From JBCDCE01 sp039182515 (GTDB lineage: Bacteria; Pseudomonadota; Alphaproteobacteria; Rhodobacterales; Rhodobacteraceae), in assembly GCA_039182515.1 (NCBI GenBank), contig JBCDCE010000029.1, forward strand, positions 1 through 48,414: a DNA stretch of 48,414 nucleotides. Direction: 5' to 3'. The notes beneath the pieces were generated by a model. The model worked only from the letters and a program-made list of their open reading frames with translations. It did not search any database and was not told where the DNA came from. Every line of letters starts with the position of its first letter. Positions within the stretch are counted from its first letter, which is position 1. A program made the position numbers and the translations under genes. Of the stretch, positions 1 to 8,808 are shown piece after piece.

Positions 1-1398
1 CCCCCCCCCAAAGAGCCCGTTGCCGAGGCTGGCCCCCAGGCCGAGACGGGGAAAATTGTGCGTAAACCTGTTGTCAAACAAAAGGTCGGCGCTGAGGTTG
101 TGGCGCAAGACAAAGAGAAAAAGCGCAAAGAACGGATTGGCGAGATCAAACTTGAGCTGCACAAAGAGCTCTTGGACAATCTCAACCTCGCAGCTCTGGA
201 ACATGCCTCTGAGTCGGACCTAAAGGCCGAGATCAACGCGATTGCCTCGGAAGCTTTGGAAACCATGGGTGTGGTTCTCAACCGAGAAGACCGCACAACG
301 CTCAATCAAGATCTCTATGACGAGGTTACTGGCCTCGGCCCGCTGGAAACGCTCCTGCAAGACGAAACCGTGAACGATATTCTCGTGAACGGCCCGCAGC
401 AGATTTTTGTGGAACGCTCCGGCAAACTTGAGCTGTCTGATATTACGTTTAAAGACGAGCGCCATCTTCTTCGGATCATTGACAAAATCGTCTCGGCTGT
501 TGGTCGTCGTGTGGACGAAAGCAACCCTTACGTAGACGCCCGTTTGGTGGATGGCTCGCGCTTCAACGCGATGGTGCCCCCCATTGCGGTAGACGGCTCG
601 CTCGTTTCCATTCGGAAGTTCAAAAAAGACAAGCTTGGCATTGATGATCTTGTGGGGTTCGGCGCCTTTACCGAAGAAATGGCGGCCTACCTGCAAGCGG
701 CTGTAGCCACGCGCCTCAACGTGATCGTGTCTGGCGGTACGGGTTCAGGTAAAACAACCACGCTCAACGCGCTTTCGAGCTTTATTGATAACGCCGAACG
801 GATCCTCACCATCGAGGATACGGCGGAACTTCAGTTGCAACAGACCCACGTGGGCCGGATGGAAAGCCGCCCGCCTAACGTGGAAGGCCGTGGTGGCGTT
901 TCGCAGCGCGACTGTCTAAAAAACGCCCTTCGGATGCGTCCTGACCGGATCATCGTGGGTGAGACCCGTGGTGAGGAGGTGATCGACATGCTCCAAGCCA
1001 TGAACACTGGCCACGACGGCTCCATGACCACAATCCACGCGAACTCCGCGCGCGATGGTGTGTCGCGTTTGGAAAACATGATTGCGATGGCGGGCATTGA
1101 AATGCCGATCAAAGCGGTCCGCTCACAAATTGCCTCGGCTGTGAACTTGATTGTGCAGGCATCACGTTTGCAAGACGGTTCGCGCCGCATGGTCTCGATC
1201 ACGGAAATTACCGGCATGGAAGGCGAAGTGATCTCCATGCAAGAGGTCTTCCGCTACCAGCGCGTTGGCGTAACACCTGACAACAAAATCATCGGTCACT
1301 TCACCGCGACCGGCGTGCGTTCACACTTTTCTGAACGTTTCCGTATGTGGGGCTACGATCTGCCGCCCAGCATCTACGAACCTGTGTCGATGGAGTAA
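1..1398 (+). CDS. cpaF: Tad/Flp pilus secretion ATPase CpaF/TadA (5' end outside window)
   Basis: Cytoplasmic hexameric ATPase of the secretion-ATPase (VirB11/GspE) superfamily that powers Tad pilus assembly. The frame is open back to base 1 and reads a Pro/Glu/Lys-rich linker, so the GTG at 58 is probably internal and the gene is cut by the window edge. Visible motifs: an N-terminal helical domain, the segment VNDILVNGP typical of CpaF, Walker A GGTGSGKTT at bases 733-759, an Asp-box region, and a Walker B-like stretch RPDRIIVGETRGEE near 938-976, followed by the His-box MTTIHANS. About 446 residues lie after the GTG, near family size. It is followed after 6 bp by tadB, whose ribosome binding site overlaps the end of this gene. 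This order (cpaF-tadB-tadC-tadD) is that of a standard Tad locus. Family assignment is firm; the true start is not in the window. Confidence 0.96.
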   Translation, partial: PPPKEPVAEAGPQAETGKIVRKPVVKQKVGAEVVAQDKEKKRKERIGEIKLELHKELLDNLNLAALEHASESDLKAEINAIASEALETMGVVLNREDRTTLNQDLYDEVTGLGPLETLLQDETVNDILVNGPQQIFVERSGKLELSDITFKDERHLLRIIDKIVSAVGRRVDESNPYVDARLVDGSRFNAMVPPIAVDGSLVSIRKFKKDKLGIDDLVGFGAFTEEMAAYLQAAVATRLNVIVSGGTGSGKTTTLNALSSFIDNAERILTIEDTAELQLQQTHVGRMESRPPNVEGRGGVSQRDCLKNALRMRPDRIIVGETRGEEVIDMLQAMNTGHDGSMTTIHANSARDGVSRLENMIAMAGIEMPIKAVRSQIASAVNLIVQASRLQDGSRRMVSITEITGMEGEVISMQEVFRYQRVGVTPDNKIIGHFTATGVRSHFSERFRMWGYDLPPSIYEPVSME

Positions 1399-1404
1399 TC
1401 GGTT

Positions 1405-2373
1405 ATGTCGTTTGATCCCGCCCTCTTAGTCTATGTTGTTATTTTTGTTGCTGTTTTGGCCCTTGTGGAAGGGATCTATCTTGTTGCCTTTGGCAAATCG
1501 ATCAGTCTGAACAGCCGTGTAAACCGTCGTCTCCAGATGCTGGAGAAGGGTGGCGGACGCGAACAGGTTCTCGAACAACTCCGCAAGGAGATGGACCAAC
1601 ACCTCAAGTCGAGCGGCATTCCGATCTACTCGATCTTGGCCTCAAAAGCCCAAAAAGGCGGCATCGCCTTCTCGCCCAACCAATTGATCATGATCATGGC
1701 TGGGCTGTCTGTGGTGTCCTTTTTGGGTCTCACGGTTGGCTCAAGTGCGGCTTTGCCGGTGCGCATCGCCCTATCGATCGCTTTTGGTGTGGGCGGCGTG
1801 GTCATGTGGGTCAACAAGAAAGCCAAGAAACGCCTTGGGATGATCGAAGAACAACTGCCCGATGCGGTGGAGCTTATGGTGCGCTCGCTGCGTGTGGGGC
1901 ACCCTTTCTCCTCCGCTTTGAACATCGTGGCCAAAGAAGTGCCTGATCCCTTGGGCACCGAAATGGGCGTGATCGCAGATGAAAGCTCGTATGGCCGTGA
2001 TGTGGGCGAGGCGCTCAAAGACATGGCCGAGAGGCTCGATATGCAAGACATGCGGTTCTTGGCGGTTGCGGTTTCCATTCAGCAACAATCAGGTGGTAAC
2101 TTGGCCGAAGTGCTTGCGGGCCTCGCGCATGTTATTCGCTCCCGCTTCCGCCTTTTCCGCCGCGTGAAAGCGATTACGGCGGAGGCCAAATGGTCAGGCA
2201 TGTTCCTGTCGGGCTTCCCGATTGCAGCATTGATCATGATCAACGTGATTCAGCCGGACTATTATGACGAAGTGAAAGAAACCTCCGTCTTCATCCCAGC
2301 CTGTCTTGTTGTGGCAGCCTTCCTCATCGTGAACATCATCGTGATGCGGACCCTTGTGAATATCAAAGTGTGA
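1405..2373 (+). CDS. tadB: Tad pilus inner-membrane platform protein TadB
   Basis: Polytopic inner-membrane protein of the type II secretion F (T2SSF/GspF) family. TadB and TadC together form the membrane platform on which the CpaF ATPase acts. The 322-residue product has an N-terminal membrane helix (about residues 8-28), two hydrophobic segments near 95-135, the conserved T2SSF core with the stretch EQLPDAVELMVRSLRVGHPF, and two C-terminal helices, matching the usual TadB length and topology. The ATG at 1405 has GGAG about 9 bp upstream, inside the last codons of cpaF, which indicates translational coupling. It continues the cpaF-tadB-tadC operon with 10 bp before tadC. Confidence 0.94.
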   Translation: MSFDPALLVYVVIFVAVLALVEGIYLVAFGKSISLNSRVNRRLQMLEKGGGREQVLEQLRKEMDQHLKSSGIPIYSILASKAQKGGIAFSPNQLIMIMAGLSVVSFLGLTVGSSAALPVRIALSIAFGVGGVVMWVNKKAKKRLGMIEEQLPDAVELMVRSLRVGHPFSSALNIVAKEVPDPLGTEMGVIADESSYGRDVGEALKDMAERLDMQDMRFLAVAVSIQQQSGGNLAEVLAGLAHVIRSRFRLFRRVKAITAEAKWSGMFLSGFPIAALIMINVIQPDYYDEVKETSVFIPACLVVAAFLIVNIIVMRTLVNIKV

Positions 2374-2383
2374 GTATGCTTCT

Positions 2384-3370
2384 ATGGAACTACTAGCCGC
2401 GGCAGAAACCTGGATGACCGACAACTTGGGCGCCTTTGGCCCCTTGCTTGTGGTCGGGATCTTGGGGATGTTTCTCATCCTGCTCACCTTGCCGATCCTT
2501 CTCAAAAAAGAGAAAGATCCGCTTGAAAAGCTCAAACAAGAAAACCGTGCAGCGTCTTCTTCGCGCGATAGCGGTCCAAAGCTGCGTACGAGCAAAAACA
2601 AGAAAAGCCAGCTCGACAAATACGCCAACTTTCTTGAGCCGCAAGACGAGGAAGAATACTCGGCCGTTAAGCTTAAGCTTTTGCAAGCGGGCTACCGCGG
2701 CAAGCAAGCTGTGCGCACCTACCACTTTTTGCAATTTGCGCTTGGCCTTTTGTTTCTGGCCTTCGGCTTGGTCTATGCGCTCTTTCGCGCCACCGTTGCA
2801 GATCCCACAACACAAGCCACGGTGATGATGATCATCATACCTGGCATGGTGGGCTATATGGCCCCGAAATACTGGGTCACAAAGCGCCAACAAAAACGCC
2901 AGGAAGAAATCGAAAACGGTTTTCCAGATGCCCTCGACTTGATGCTCGTTTGTGTCGAGGCTGGTCAATCGCTCGATCAATCGATCAACCGCGTTGCCAC
3001 TGAAATGGAACCTGCGTTTCCCGCACTCGCGCAGGAGTTCGATATGGTGGCCCATGAAATGAAAGCCGGTAAAGACAAGGTCAATGTTCTCAAAGACATG
3101 TCCGAGCGTGCTGGCGTGACCGATGTGTCGAGCTTTGTGACAGTGCTCATCCAATCGGCCACTTTTGGTACGTCGATTGCCGACGCACTCCGCGTTTTCT
3201 CCGCCGAAATGCGCGACAAACGCGTGATGCGTGCGGAAGAGAAAGCAAACACCTTGCCTACCAAGATGACCCTTGCCACAATGATGCTGACGGTGCCTCC
3301 GCTCCTGATCATCATGATTGGGCCTTCGGTTTACGGTATCGCCCAAACACTTTCGAGCGGCGCTTTCTAA
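2384..3370 (+). CDS. tadC: Tad pilus inner-membrane platform protein TadC
   Basis: Second T2SSF-family membrane protein of the Tad system, partner of TadB. The 328-residue product has a membrane helix near residues 18-38, a charged linker rich in Lys and Glu (about 42-80), a hydrophobic pair near 108-155, the T2SSF core (FPDALDLMLVCVEAGQSLD) and a C-terminal helix. Only a weak ribosome binding site is visible before the ATG, as expected for a gene translated by coupling from tadB 10 bp upstream. A long antisense frame across this gene is a shadow and not a gene. The TPR lipoprotein gene follows 13 bp later. Confidence 0.93.
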   Translation: MELLAAAETWMTDNLGAFGPLLVVGILGMFLILLTLPILLKKEKDPLEKLKQENRAASSSRDSGPKLRTSKNKKSQLDKYANFLEPQDEEEYSAVKLKLLQAGYRGKQAVRTYHFLQFALGLLFLAFGLVYALFRATVADPTTQATVMMIIIPGMVGYMAPKYWVTKRQQKRQEEIENGFPDALDLMLVCVEAGQSLDQSINRVATEMEPAFPALAQEFDMVAHEMKAGKDKVNVLKDMSERAGVTDVSSFVTVLIQSATFGTSIADALRVFSAEMRDKRVMRAEEKANTLPTKMTLATMMLTVPPLLIIMIGPSVYGIAQTLSSGAF

Positions 3371-3383
3371 AAGGCAGGACCAT

Positions 3384-3944
3384 ATGGTGGGCATCAAAGC
3401 AGCAAACGGTATCAGCCTGCTGAGCTTTCCTTTGATCTTTCTGGCCGCTTGCGAGCCTGCCTATGACACCACAAGCCCTTTTGCCCCGCCGTCGCGCGGG
3501 GCTCCGCTTGAAGACGGGTTGACCATTGGCGGCCGTCTTATGAACGCGGGCGAATATGAGCTGGCGCTTAAGGAGTTTCGTCGGGCGGGCCGTGAAGAAG
3601 GGCTCACCGCTGAGGTTTTTACGGCTCTTGGATCTGCCAATTTGGGCCTCGGCCGCTTAGGCCAAGCCAAAGACCTTCTCAAACACGCCATTGAGGCCGA
3701 TGCAAATTACGTCCCAGCGTGGAACAACGCTGGGGTCGTGGCGTATGAATTGGGCGATTTTCCCAGCGCAGAGCGCGCTTTTCGGCGGGCGTTTGCGCTC
3801 GACAGTGGCCAAAGTGTCGAAATCCGCGACAACCTTGCCAAAACCCTCGCAAAAATCGAAAATCCCAGCTATGAAGAGCCTAAGAAAGGGCCGCAGTTGC
3901 TTCGGCGGGCAAAGGGGGATTACCTCCTCGTTTCGTCCTCCTAA
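3384..3944 (+). CDS. tadD: TPR lipoprotein of the Tad locus (TadD type)
   Basis: A 186-residue tetratricopeptide-repeat protein. The start is placed at the ATG at 3384 rather than at 3318: an AGG-containing ribosome binding site precedes it, it no longer overlaps tadC, and the protein then begins with a good lipoprotein signal ending in the lipobox LAAC. Two to three TPR units follow (residues about 45-155). TadD-type lipoproteins are thought to help the outer-membrane secretin of the Tad pilus assemble. The gene sits directly behind tadC, which supports this role. The TPR fold and lipidation are well supported by sequence; the exact function is inferred from position. Confidence 0.85.
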   Translation: MVGIKAANGISLLSFPLIFLAACEPAYDTTSPFAPPSRGAPLEDGLTIGGRLMNAGEYELALKEFRRAGREEGLTAEVFTALGSANLGLGRLGQAKDLLKHAIEADANYVPAWNNAGVVAYELGDFPSAERAFRRAFALDSGQSVEIRDNLAKTLAKIENPSYEEPKKGPQLLRRAKGDYLLVSSS

Positions 3945-4010
3945 CGCTTCTCGCGGACTCTAAGCGGCAAAGACCGCACGAGCAGAGCAGAAGAAAAAGG
4001 ACGCAGGCAC

Positions 4011-4868
4011 ATGCGGCACACAGGACTTATGACCGGCCTCGCGCTGGCGACAGCTCTTATGGGGTGTATGAAGGATGACGGCGAAGCGGAAGTGAACCGC
4101 GCGCTCAGAGACATCAACGTTGTCGATGAAACCAATCTCAACGACATTATGCTGCAAGCCGCTGATCCTAACGAGGCCGTGGCCTATTTCCAAAAGTCAT
4201 TGGGTCAAGAGCCTGATCGGTTGGAATTTATGCGCGGGTTAGGCCTGTCGCTGGTGCGCGCTGGCCGGGCCCAGGAATCCATCTCCGTATGGACACAAGC
4301 CGTCGCACATCCTGATGCAACCGAAGCTGATAAGCTCGAGCTTGCAGATGCCTTGATCCGCAGCGGCAATTGGGACCAAGCTGAAGCCGTGCTCGACAGC
4401 ATCCCCCCCACCCTTGAGACGTATAAGCGCTACCGTTTGGAAGCCATGGTGGCGGATAGCAACAAAGAATGGGACCGCGCGGACAGCTTTTACGAGACCG
4501 CCGCAGGCCTGACCACAGAGCCTGGCAGCATGTATAACAACTGGGGCTTCTCCAAGCTTGCGCGGGGTGACTATCCAGCGGCTGAGCGGCTCTTCATGCA
4601 AGCGATCCGCGCTAAACCGGATCTCTTTACCGCCAAAAACAACCTCATGCTCGCGCGTGGCGCACAGCGCAAATACGATGTGCCTTTGTTGAACATGAAC
4701 CAAACCGAGCGTGCACAGCTTCTGCACACCTCTGGCTTAGCAGCCGTCAAGCAAGGCGATGTGACCATGGCACGGTCACTCTTCAAAGAAGCCATTGATA
4801 CGCATCCACAGCATTTTGATGCTGCCGTGCGATCGCTCAGGGCGCTCGAAACCAACGTGGCCAACTAG
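4011..4868 (+). CDS. Second TPR lipoprotein of the Tad locus
   Basis: A 285-residue protein with a short signal peptide ending in the lipobox LMGC (residues about 16-19), followed by several tetratricopeptide repeats (for example the units around residues 50-120, 160-210 and 240-275). It is therefore probably an outer- or inner-membrane-anchored periplasmic scaffold. A ribosome binding site AGGA stands 9-12 bp before the ATG. It follows the first TPR lipoprotein by 66 bp and precedes the prepilin peptidase gene by 15 bp, so it belongs to the pilus operon. Having two separate TPR lipoproteins suggests a tandem division of a TadD-like role. No specific partner can be read from the sequence. Confidence 0.82.
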   Translation: MRHTGLMTGLALATALMGCMKDDGEAEVNRALRDINVVDETNLNDIMLQAADPNEAVAYFQKSLGQEPDRLEFMRGLGLSLVRAGRAQESISVWTQAVAHPDATEADKLELADALIRSGNWDQAEAVLDSIPPTLETYKRYRLEAMVADSNKEWDRADSFYETAAGLTTEPGSMYNNWGFSKLARGDYPAAERLFMQAIRAKPDLFTAKNNLMLARGAQRKYDVPLLNMNQTERAQLLHTSGLAAVKQGDVTMARSLFKEAIDTHPQHFDAAVRSLRALETNVAN

Positions 4869-4883
4869 AGACATGCGCCTTTG

Positions 4884-5387
4884 ATGCAGGGCCTTGTGCT
4901 CCATACCCCTTCCCTAGCGGCGTTGATTTTCCTCAGCGCCGCTTTGCCGTTGGGGCTCTACACCGTGTGGAGTGATCTATCGCGTATGAAGATCCCCAAT
5001 CACGTCACCGATCTTTTGTTCGTGCTTTTCGTGATCTTGGGATTTTTTGCGCTGCCTTGGGAAGACTACCTTTGGCGCTATGCCAACTTTGCAGGCGGAT
5101 TAGCCTTTGGTTTTCTCTTTTATGCTACGGGCAGCATGGGCGCAGGCGACAGCAAATTTATCGCCGCAGCTTTGCCCTATGTGGCTGCTGCCGATCTGAT
5201 CTTCACGGGCATGATTTTTGCTGCGGCTTTGCTCGGTGCTTGGGTCACACACAAGCTTGTGGCTATGTCTCCCCTGAGACGGCTTGCCCCAGATTGGGCC
5301 AGCTGGCACGCAGGCCCAAAACATCCGATGGGAATTGCGCTTTCCGCAACGTTGATCGTCTACCTTGGGCTATGTGCAATCCAATAG
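4884..5387 (+). CDS. cpaA: Prepilin peptidase CpaA/TadV (A24 family)
   Basis: Small (167 residues) membrane aspartyl protease that cleaves the leader of Flp prepilin. The two catalytic aspartates of the A24 family are visible: D31 in a WSDLSRMKIPN context after the first membrane helix, and D89 in the GAGDSKF motif. Several hydrophobic helices surround them. There is no N-terminal methylase domain, as expected for TadV/CpaA. An ATG is available at 4884; a TTG one codon earlier (4881) is less likely. The gene closes the pilus operon; the next gene is convergent, and a cluster of stem-loops lies between them. Confidence 0.92.
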   Translation: MQGLVLHTPSLAALIFLSAALPLGLYTVWSDLSRMKIPNHVTDLLFVLFVILGFFALPWEDYLWRYANFAGGLAFGFLFYATGSMGAGDSKFIAAALPYVAAADLIFTGMIFAAALLGAWVTHKLVAMSPLRRLAPDWASWHAGPKHPMGIALSATLIVYLGLCAIQ

Positions 5388-5400
5388 TTCAGAGAGGTTG

Positions 5401-5498
5401 TTAGAGAACCGATTTCTCTAAGCGAAGCTCAATGCTGGCGAAGCCAGCTAGCCCAAAGGACCTAAACTGGCCTCCCCACGGGAGGGGGCTTTGCCCCC
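5401..5498. repeat. Cluster of four inverted repeats between convergent genes
   Basis: Between cpaA and the convergent membrane-protein gene lie four short inverted repeats in under 100 bp: TTAGAGAA/TTCTCTAA (5401-5408 with 5414-5421), GCTGGC/GCCAGC (5434-5439 with 5443-5448), CCTCCC/GGGAGG (5471-5476 with 5480-5485) and GGGGGC/GCCCCC (5484-5489 with 5493-5498). The last two share bases, so only one can form at a time. None is followed by a clear T-run. The cluster may end transcription from both sides or be a dispersed extragenic repeat; sequence alone does not decide. Confidence 0.6.
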
Positions 5499-5555
5499 AC
5501 CCAGGGTCAGGTGCTAGCTTCAACTCCAGTGAAAAACGTTGAACTTTGGGAGCGT

Positions 5556-7208
5556 TTAACGCGCAACTCGCTCAAGGATATAGAGCGGCGTTTCTCGGGC
5601 TAGCTCCAAGGGCACTTTGGTTTCCTCAAGCGTTTCAATGACTTGTGCGCGGATATCCATCGAGGTGGGGCACTGTGGGATCAGCACGTAGTCTGCGTCT
5701 TTCAAACCTGGCAAACCACCGTAGTACCACGGCGCCGCTCCCGTGATGGGCCGGAAGTTGCCGTAAATCCAAAGCCCGCCCAAAAGGTCCGCTGTGAAGA
5801 TGCCGGAGCCTGCAAAGCCATTTGCGTTGAGATCCTCTGCGACTGTTGCAAACCAAGCTGACATCCCAAGTTCCATTTCACAGACGGGCAGATCAGCACC
5901 GCGCCACTTACTGGTATCTTCGCGCTCGGAGTAGACCGGCAAGCCGCTGTCAGGCGTGTCAAAACCAACGCGCGCATCAAGCTGGTTCATGCGAATTTCG
6001 AGTGCCAAGAGGTCCGCATGCTCGGGTCTGTTGGGCAGAATTGGTGTGAAGTTTTCAGCCTCTTTGCCGAAGTGACGCAGCGGGCTGTAGACGAGGTTCA
6101 ACACCGATGGCAGACCGAAGCAGAACGTAGCCAGCGCCGTCATTGTGATGGCCTGGCGCATGTTCCAACCCAGCCCAGAGACAACATCCACAGCTGGGCG
6201 TGCCATCATCAACATGAGGGCCACGAGAGGCAGCCATTGGCTGTCGTTGCCAAAGTTTTGATAGGTCACGTACCAAAAGCCCGGCAGTAGCAACAAGAGA
6301 AGCAAACCCTCGGTAGCTTTACGCCCCTGGCGTAGGAAGATCACCCCCGCCAGGGCCGCGAAAGACGCGCCTAGGTAATTCGGGCTTGCGAGGATCGCAT
6401 CAAAGCCGTGGCCGGGTGCCGCCCGCACCTCAGAGCCAGACACAGCCGCCAGATCGCCGATGTAGCGCATCCAGTAGTCAAAGCCGTAGAGCCCCGTACG
6501 GACAGCCATGGCTAGGATCCCTACGCTGAGAGCCACCAGAAGCGCTCTGAGGCCTCCATGGCGCACAAGACCAACGATGACAGCCGGCGCGAAGGCGACG
6601 AAATAGGTCACTTTGATCATGCCAAGCGCAAACATCATGGCCGCAATCAGGACAGCGTCGACGTTTGAGAAGCGTGTTTTCGCGGGCAGTACTGCGAGCG
6701 CAATGGCGATAAAGGCAATGGCCCAAGCCCAGCGATTATAATGCATAGAAATGGAGACAGTGCTTTGCGCCGTGCCATGCACAAGTGCCAAGCAAAACAT
6801 CAGGACAAGCGCGCCGAAGAGATAACTGAAAATACCTGCGAACCTACTCTGCGCGGTCCACCAAATGGCGGGCATGAGGGCCGCGGCAACAGCAACTTGC
6901 GCGTAGATTAAGGCATGACCAATCCCGAAGCCCATCTTCAAGAAAGCTGCGATGGGCGAGAAAGCCCAAGCGCCGATGGGTGTCATGAAATCAACATGCG
7001 GCGTTTGACCCGCTGCCATGCGAAATGTGATGTCCAACAGGTGGAGCGTGTCGCCTTCGTGCTGACCGATGTAGAGCCCGCCTTTGAGCAAGCTCGGCAC
7101 CGCAAGAACCAGAAAAACCCCAAGAAGGCCAAGGAATAGACGCAATCCTGGGGTCTTCAATTGGTCAGCCGCTGCAGAGTTGGGGGCCATTTCGGATGTG
7201 AGCGCCAT
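5556..7208 (-). CDS. Polytopic membrane protein, possibly GT-C (PMT/ArnT-like)
   Basis: A 550-residue integral membrane protein. The ATG at 7208 is preferred over longer reading because AAGAGG stands just upstream and the residues before it are not protein-like. After a short soluble N-terminus there is a first membrane helix (about residues 25-45), then an acidic loop with EGD, the segment HVDFMTPIGAWAFSPIAAF, and about ten further hydrophobic helices up to roughly residue 400, followed by a soluble C-terminal domain of about 140 residues. The early acidic loop followed by a D-F-x-x-P-[IL]-G motif recalls GT-C glycosyltransferases such as the PMT and ArnT families, which use lipid-linked sugars at the outer face of the membrane. 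That assignment is a guess from layout. It is convergent with the pilus operon and divergent from the AAA+ gene. Confidence 0.75.
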   Translation of the reverse strand: MALTSEMAPNSAAADQLKTPGLRLFLGLLGVFLVLAVPSLLKGGLYIGQHEGDTLHLLDITFRMAAGQTPHVDFMTPIGAWAFSPIAAFLKMGFGIGHALIYAQVAVAAALMPAIWWTAQSRFAGIFSYLFGALVLMFCLALVHGTAQSTVSISMHYNRWAWAIAFIAIALAVLPAKTRFSNVDAVLIAAMMFALGMIKVTYFVAFAPAVIVGLVRHGGLRALLVALSVGILAMAVRTGLYGFDYWMRYIGDLAAVSGSEVRAAPGHGFDAILASPNYLGASFAALAGVIFLRQGRKATEGLLLLLLLPGFWYVTYQNFGNDSQWLPLVALMLMMARPAVDVVSGLGWNMRQAITMTALATFCFGLPSVLNLVYSPLRHFGKEAENFTPILPNRPEHADLLALEIRMNQLDARVGFDTPDSGLPVYSEREDTSKWRGADLPVCEMELGMSAWFATVAEDLNANGFAGSGIFTADLLGGLWIYGNFRPITGAAPWYYGGLPGLKDADYVLIPQCPTSMDIRAQVIETLEETKVPLELARETPLYILERVAR

Positions 7209-7441
7209 GGTTGCCTCTTGGGATTTGCCTTGCGTTTCAACTGACCGAAAGGTGCCCACACAATGTGGCAAGAGATGAACAGAGATGCGGTTTTGATGTG
7301 AAACAACACTGGGGTTTTCCAGAGCTTTGGTTCCAAAGGCTAAACAATCGGCCCTTGGGCTTGGCGCCTGACACATGTCCGATGAACAACGGGCTCAAAA
7401 CACAAATTGGCTCAAAAAGCGAATTGAAGGGGTAACAATCT

Positions 7442-8752
7442 ATGAACATGCCAGCCCAATCGGTCCTTGCACCGCCGGCACCGAAATCCTTGGAAGAGAT
7501 GCAACTGCCTGTGGTGATGATGCGTGACTTGCTCATTAAAACCATGTTTCGGGCAAACCTCGAACAAGCGACAGAGATTTCGCGCCGAATTTGTTTGCCG
7601 ATCAACATCACACAAGAGCTCATCGACGTGGGCCGTGGCCAAAACTTGATCCAGGCCACTGGGACCCTGCATGCCAACTCAGGCAATGAAATGGGCTACC
7701 AGCTTACAGATTCAGGCAAAGCCCGCGCGCTCGATGCTTTGGCACAGTCGGAGTATTTTGGAGCCTGCCCTGTACCGCTCGACGTGTACCGCGCACAGGT
7801 CAAGCGGCAGTCTATCCGCAACATTCAAATTACCCGCGATCAACTGACATCGGCGATGGGGCACTTGATTTTACCGGAGACACTGCTGGGTGAGCTTGGA
7901 CCGGCGGTGAGCGCTGGCCGATCCATTCTGATGTACGGGCCTCCGGGGAACGGTAAGTCCTCGATCTCCAACGGCATTCGCGACGCGATGGGTGACAAAA
8001 TCTACGTCCCCCATGCTATCGCATATTCCGGTCAGATCCTAACAGTCTACGATCCGATCGTGCACTCGGCAGCCGAAGAGCTTGTGGACGATCCAAATTC
8101 GCTGCGGCGCATCACCAATCGTTACGACACGCGCTATGTGCTGTGTGAGCGTCCCACTGTGATCACAGGGGGTGAATTGTCCCTCGATATGCTCGATCTG
8201 GTCTACAACCCCACCGCGCGGACCTATCAAGCGCCGCTCCAGCTCAAATCAACGGGTGGCATCTTTATCGTGGACGACCTTGGACGTCAGCAAGATCCCC
8301 CCCAGAAGCTCGTGAACCGCTGGATTGTTCCGTTGGAAGAAAGCAAAGATATCTTGGCGCTGCAGTCGGGTGAAAAGTTTGAAGTGCCCTTCGACACTTT
8401 GGTGATCTTCTCAACCAACTTCCACCCCAACGAGATCTTCGACCAAGCGGCTCTACGCCGGATTTTCTACAAGATCATCATCGACGGCCCGGATCAGGAG
8501 AACTTTCTGAAAATCTTCGCCCTTGTAGCGAAGAAGAAGAAAATGCCACTTGATGAAGCCGCGTTGATCCATCTGATCAAAAAGAAATATCCTGAGATCA
8601 ACAACGTTTACGCCAACTACCAGCCGGTGTTTTTGATCGATCAAATGATCTCGATCTGCGAGTTTGAAGGCATCCCCTACCAGATGACGCCAGAGCTGAT
8701 TGATCGGGCTTGGGCAAATATGTTCGTGAAAGAAGAAGAGATCGTTCACTAA
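7442..8752 (+). CDS. AAA+ ATPase of unknown function
   Basis: A 436-residue cytoplasmic ATPase. It carries Walker A GPPGNGKS (residues 166-173) and Walker B FIVDD (275-279), then a sensor-1-like FSTNFHPNEIF and an arginine-containing RRIFYK segment. About 100 residues separate Walker A and B, which is longer than in simple AAA proteins. The first 150 residues may hold a winged-helix-like domain (residues about 25-90). There is no signal peptide or membrane helix. AAGGGG precedes the ATG by about 7 bp. It lies a short way downstream of the Tad pilus genes and is transcribed in the same direction, but an oppositely oriented gene separates them, so a pilus link is only a possibility. The family is recognisable as AAA+; the substrate is not. 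Confidence 0.85.
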   Translation: MNMPAQSVLAPPAPKSLEEMQLPVVMMRDLLIKTMFRANLEQATEISRRICLPINITQELIDVGRGQNLIQATGTLHANSGNEMGYQLTDSGKARALDALAQSEYFGACPVPLDVYRAQVKRQSIRNIQITRDQLTSAMGHLILPETLLGELGPAVSAGRSILMYGPPGNGKSSISNGIRDAMGDKIYVPHAIAYSGQILTVYDPIVHSAAEELVDDPNSLRRITNRYDTRYVLCERPTVITGGELSLDMLDLVYNPTARTYQAPLQLKSTGGIFIVDDLGRQQDPPQKLVNRWIVPLEESKDILALQSGEKFEVPFDTLVIFSTNFHPNEIFDQAALRRIFYKIIIDGPDQENFLKIFALVAKKKKMPLDEAALIHLIKKKYPEINNVYANYQPVFLIDQMISICEFEGIPYQMTPELIDRAWANMFVKEEEIVH

Positions 8753-8776
8753 ATTACGCGCGGGTTTTGCCCTCGC

Positions 8777-8790
8777 TTTTTAGCTAAAAA
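8777..8790. promoter_or_regulatory. 14-bp perfect palindrome ahead of the helicase gene
   Basis: Five T, AGCT, five A form a perfect palindrome that ends 18 bp before the helicase ATG. Without a loop it could be a dimer-binding site; as RNA it could only form a weak stem. No regulator can be named. Confidence 0.35.
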
Positions 8791-8808
8791 GATCCAAGTA
8801 ATGGGGCG

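Noticed and set aside
2393..3397. A 334-codon open frame antisense to tadC
   Set aside because: Its product is rich in His, Arg and Cys with no domain, and it exactly shadows a well-supported gene; it reflects codon bias of the real strand.
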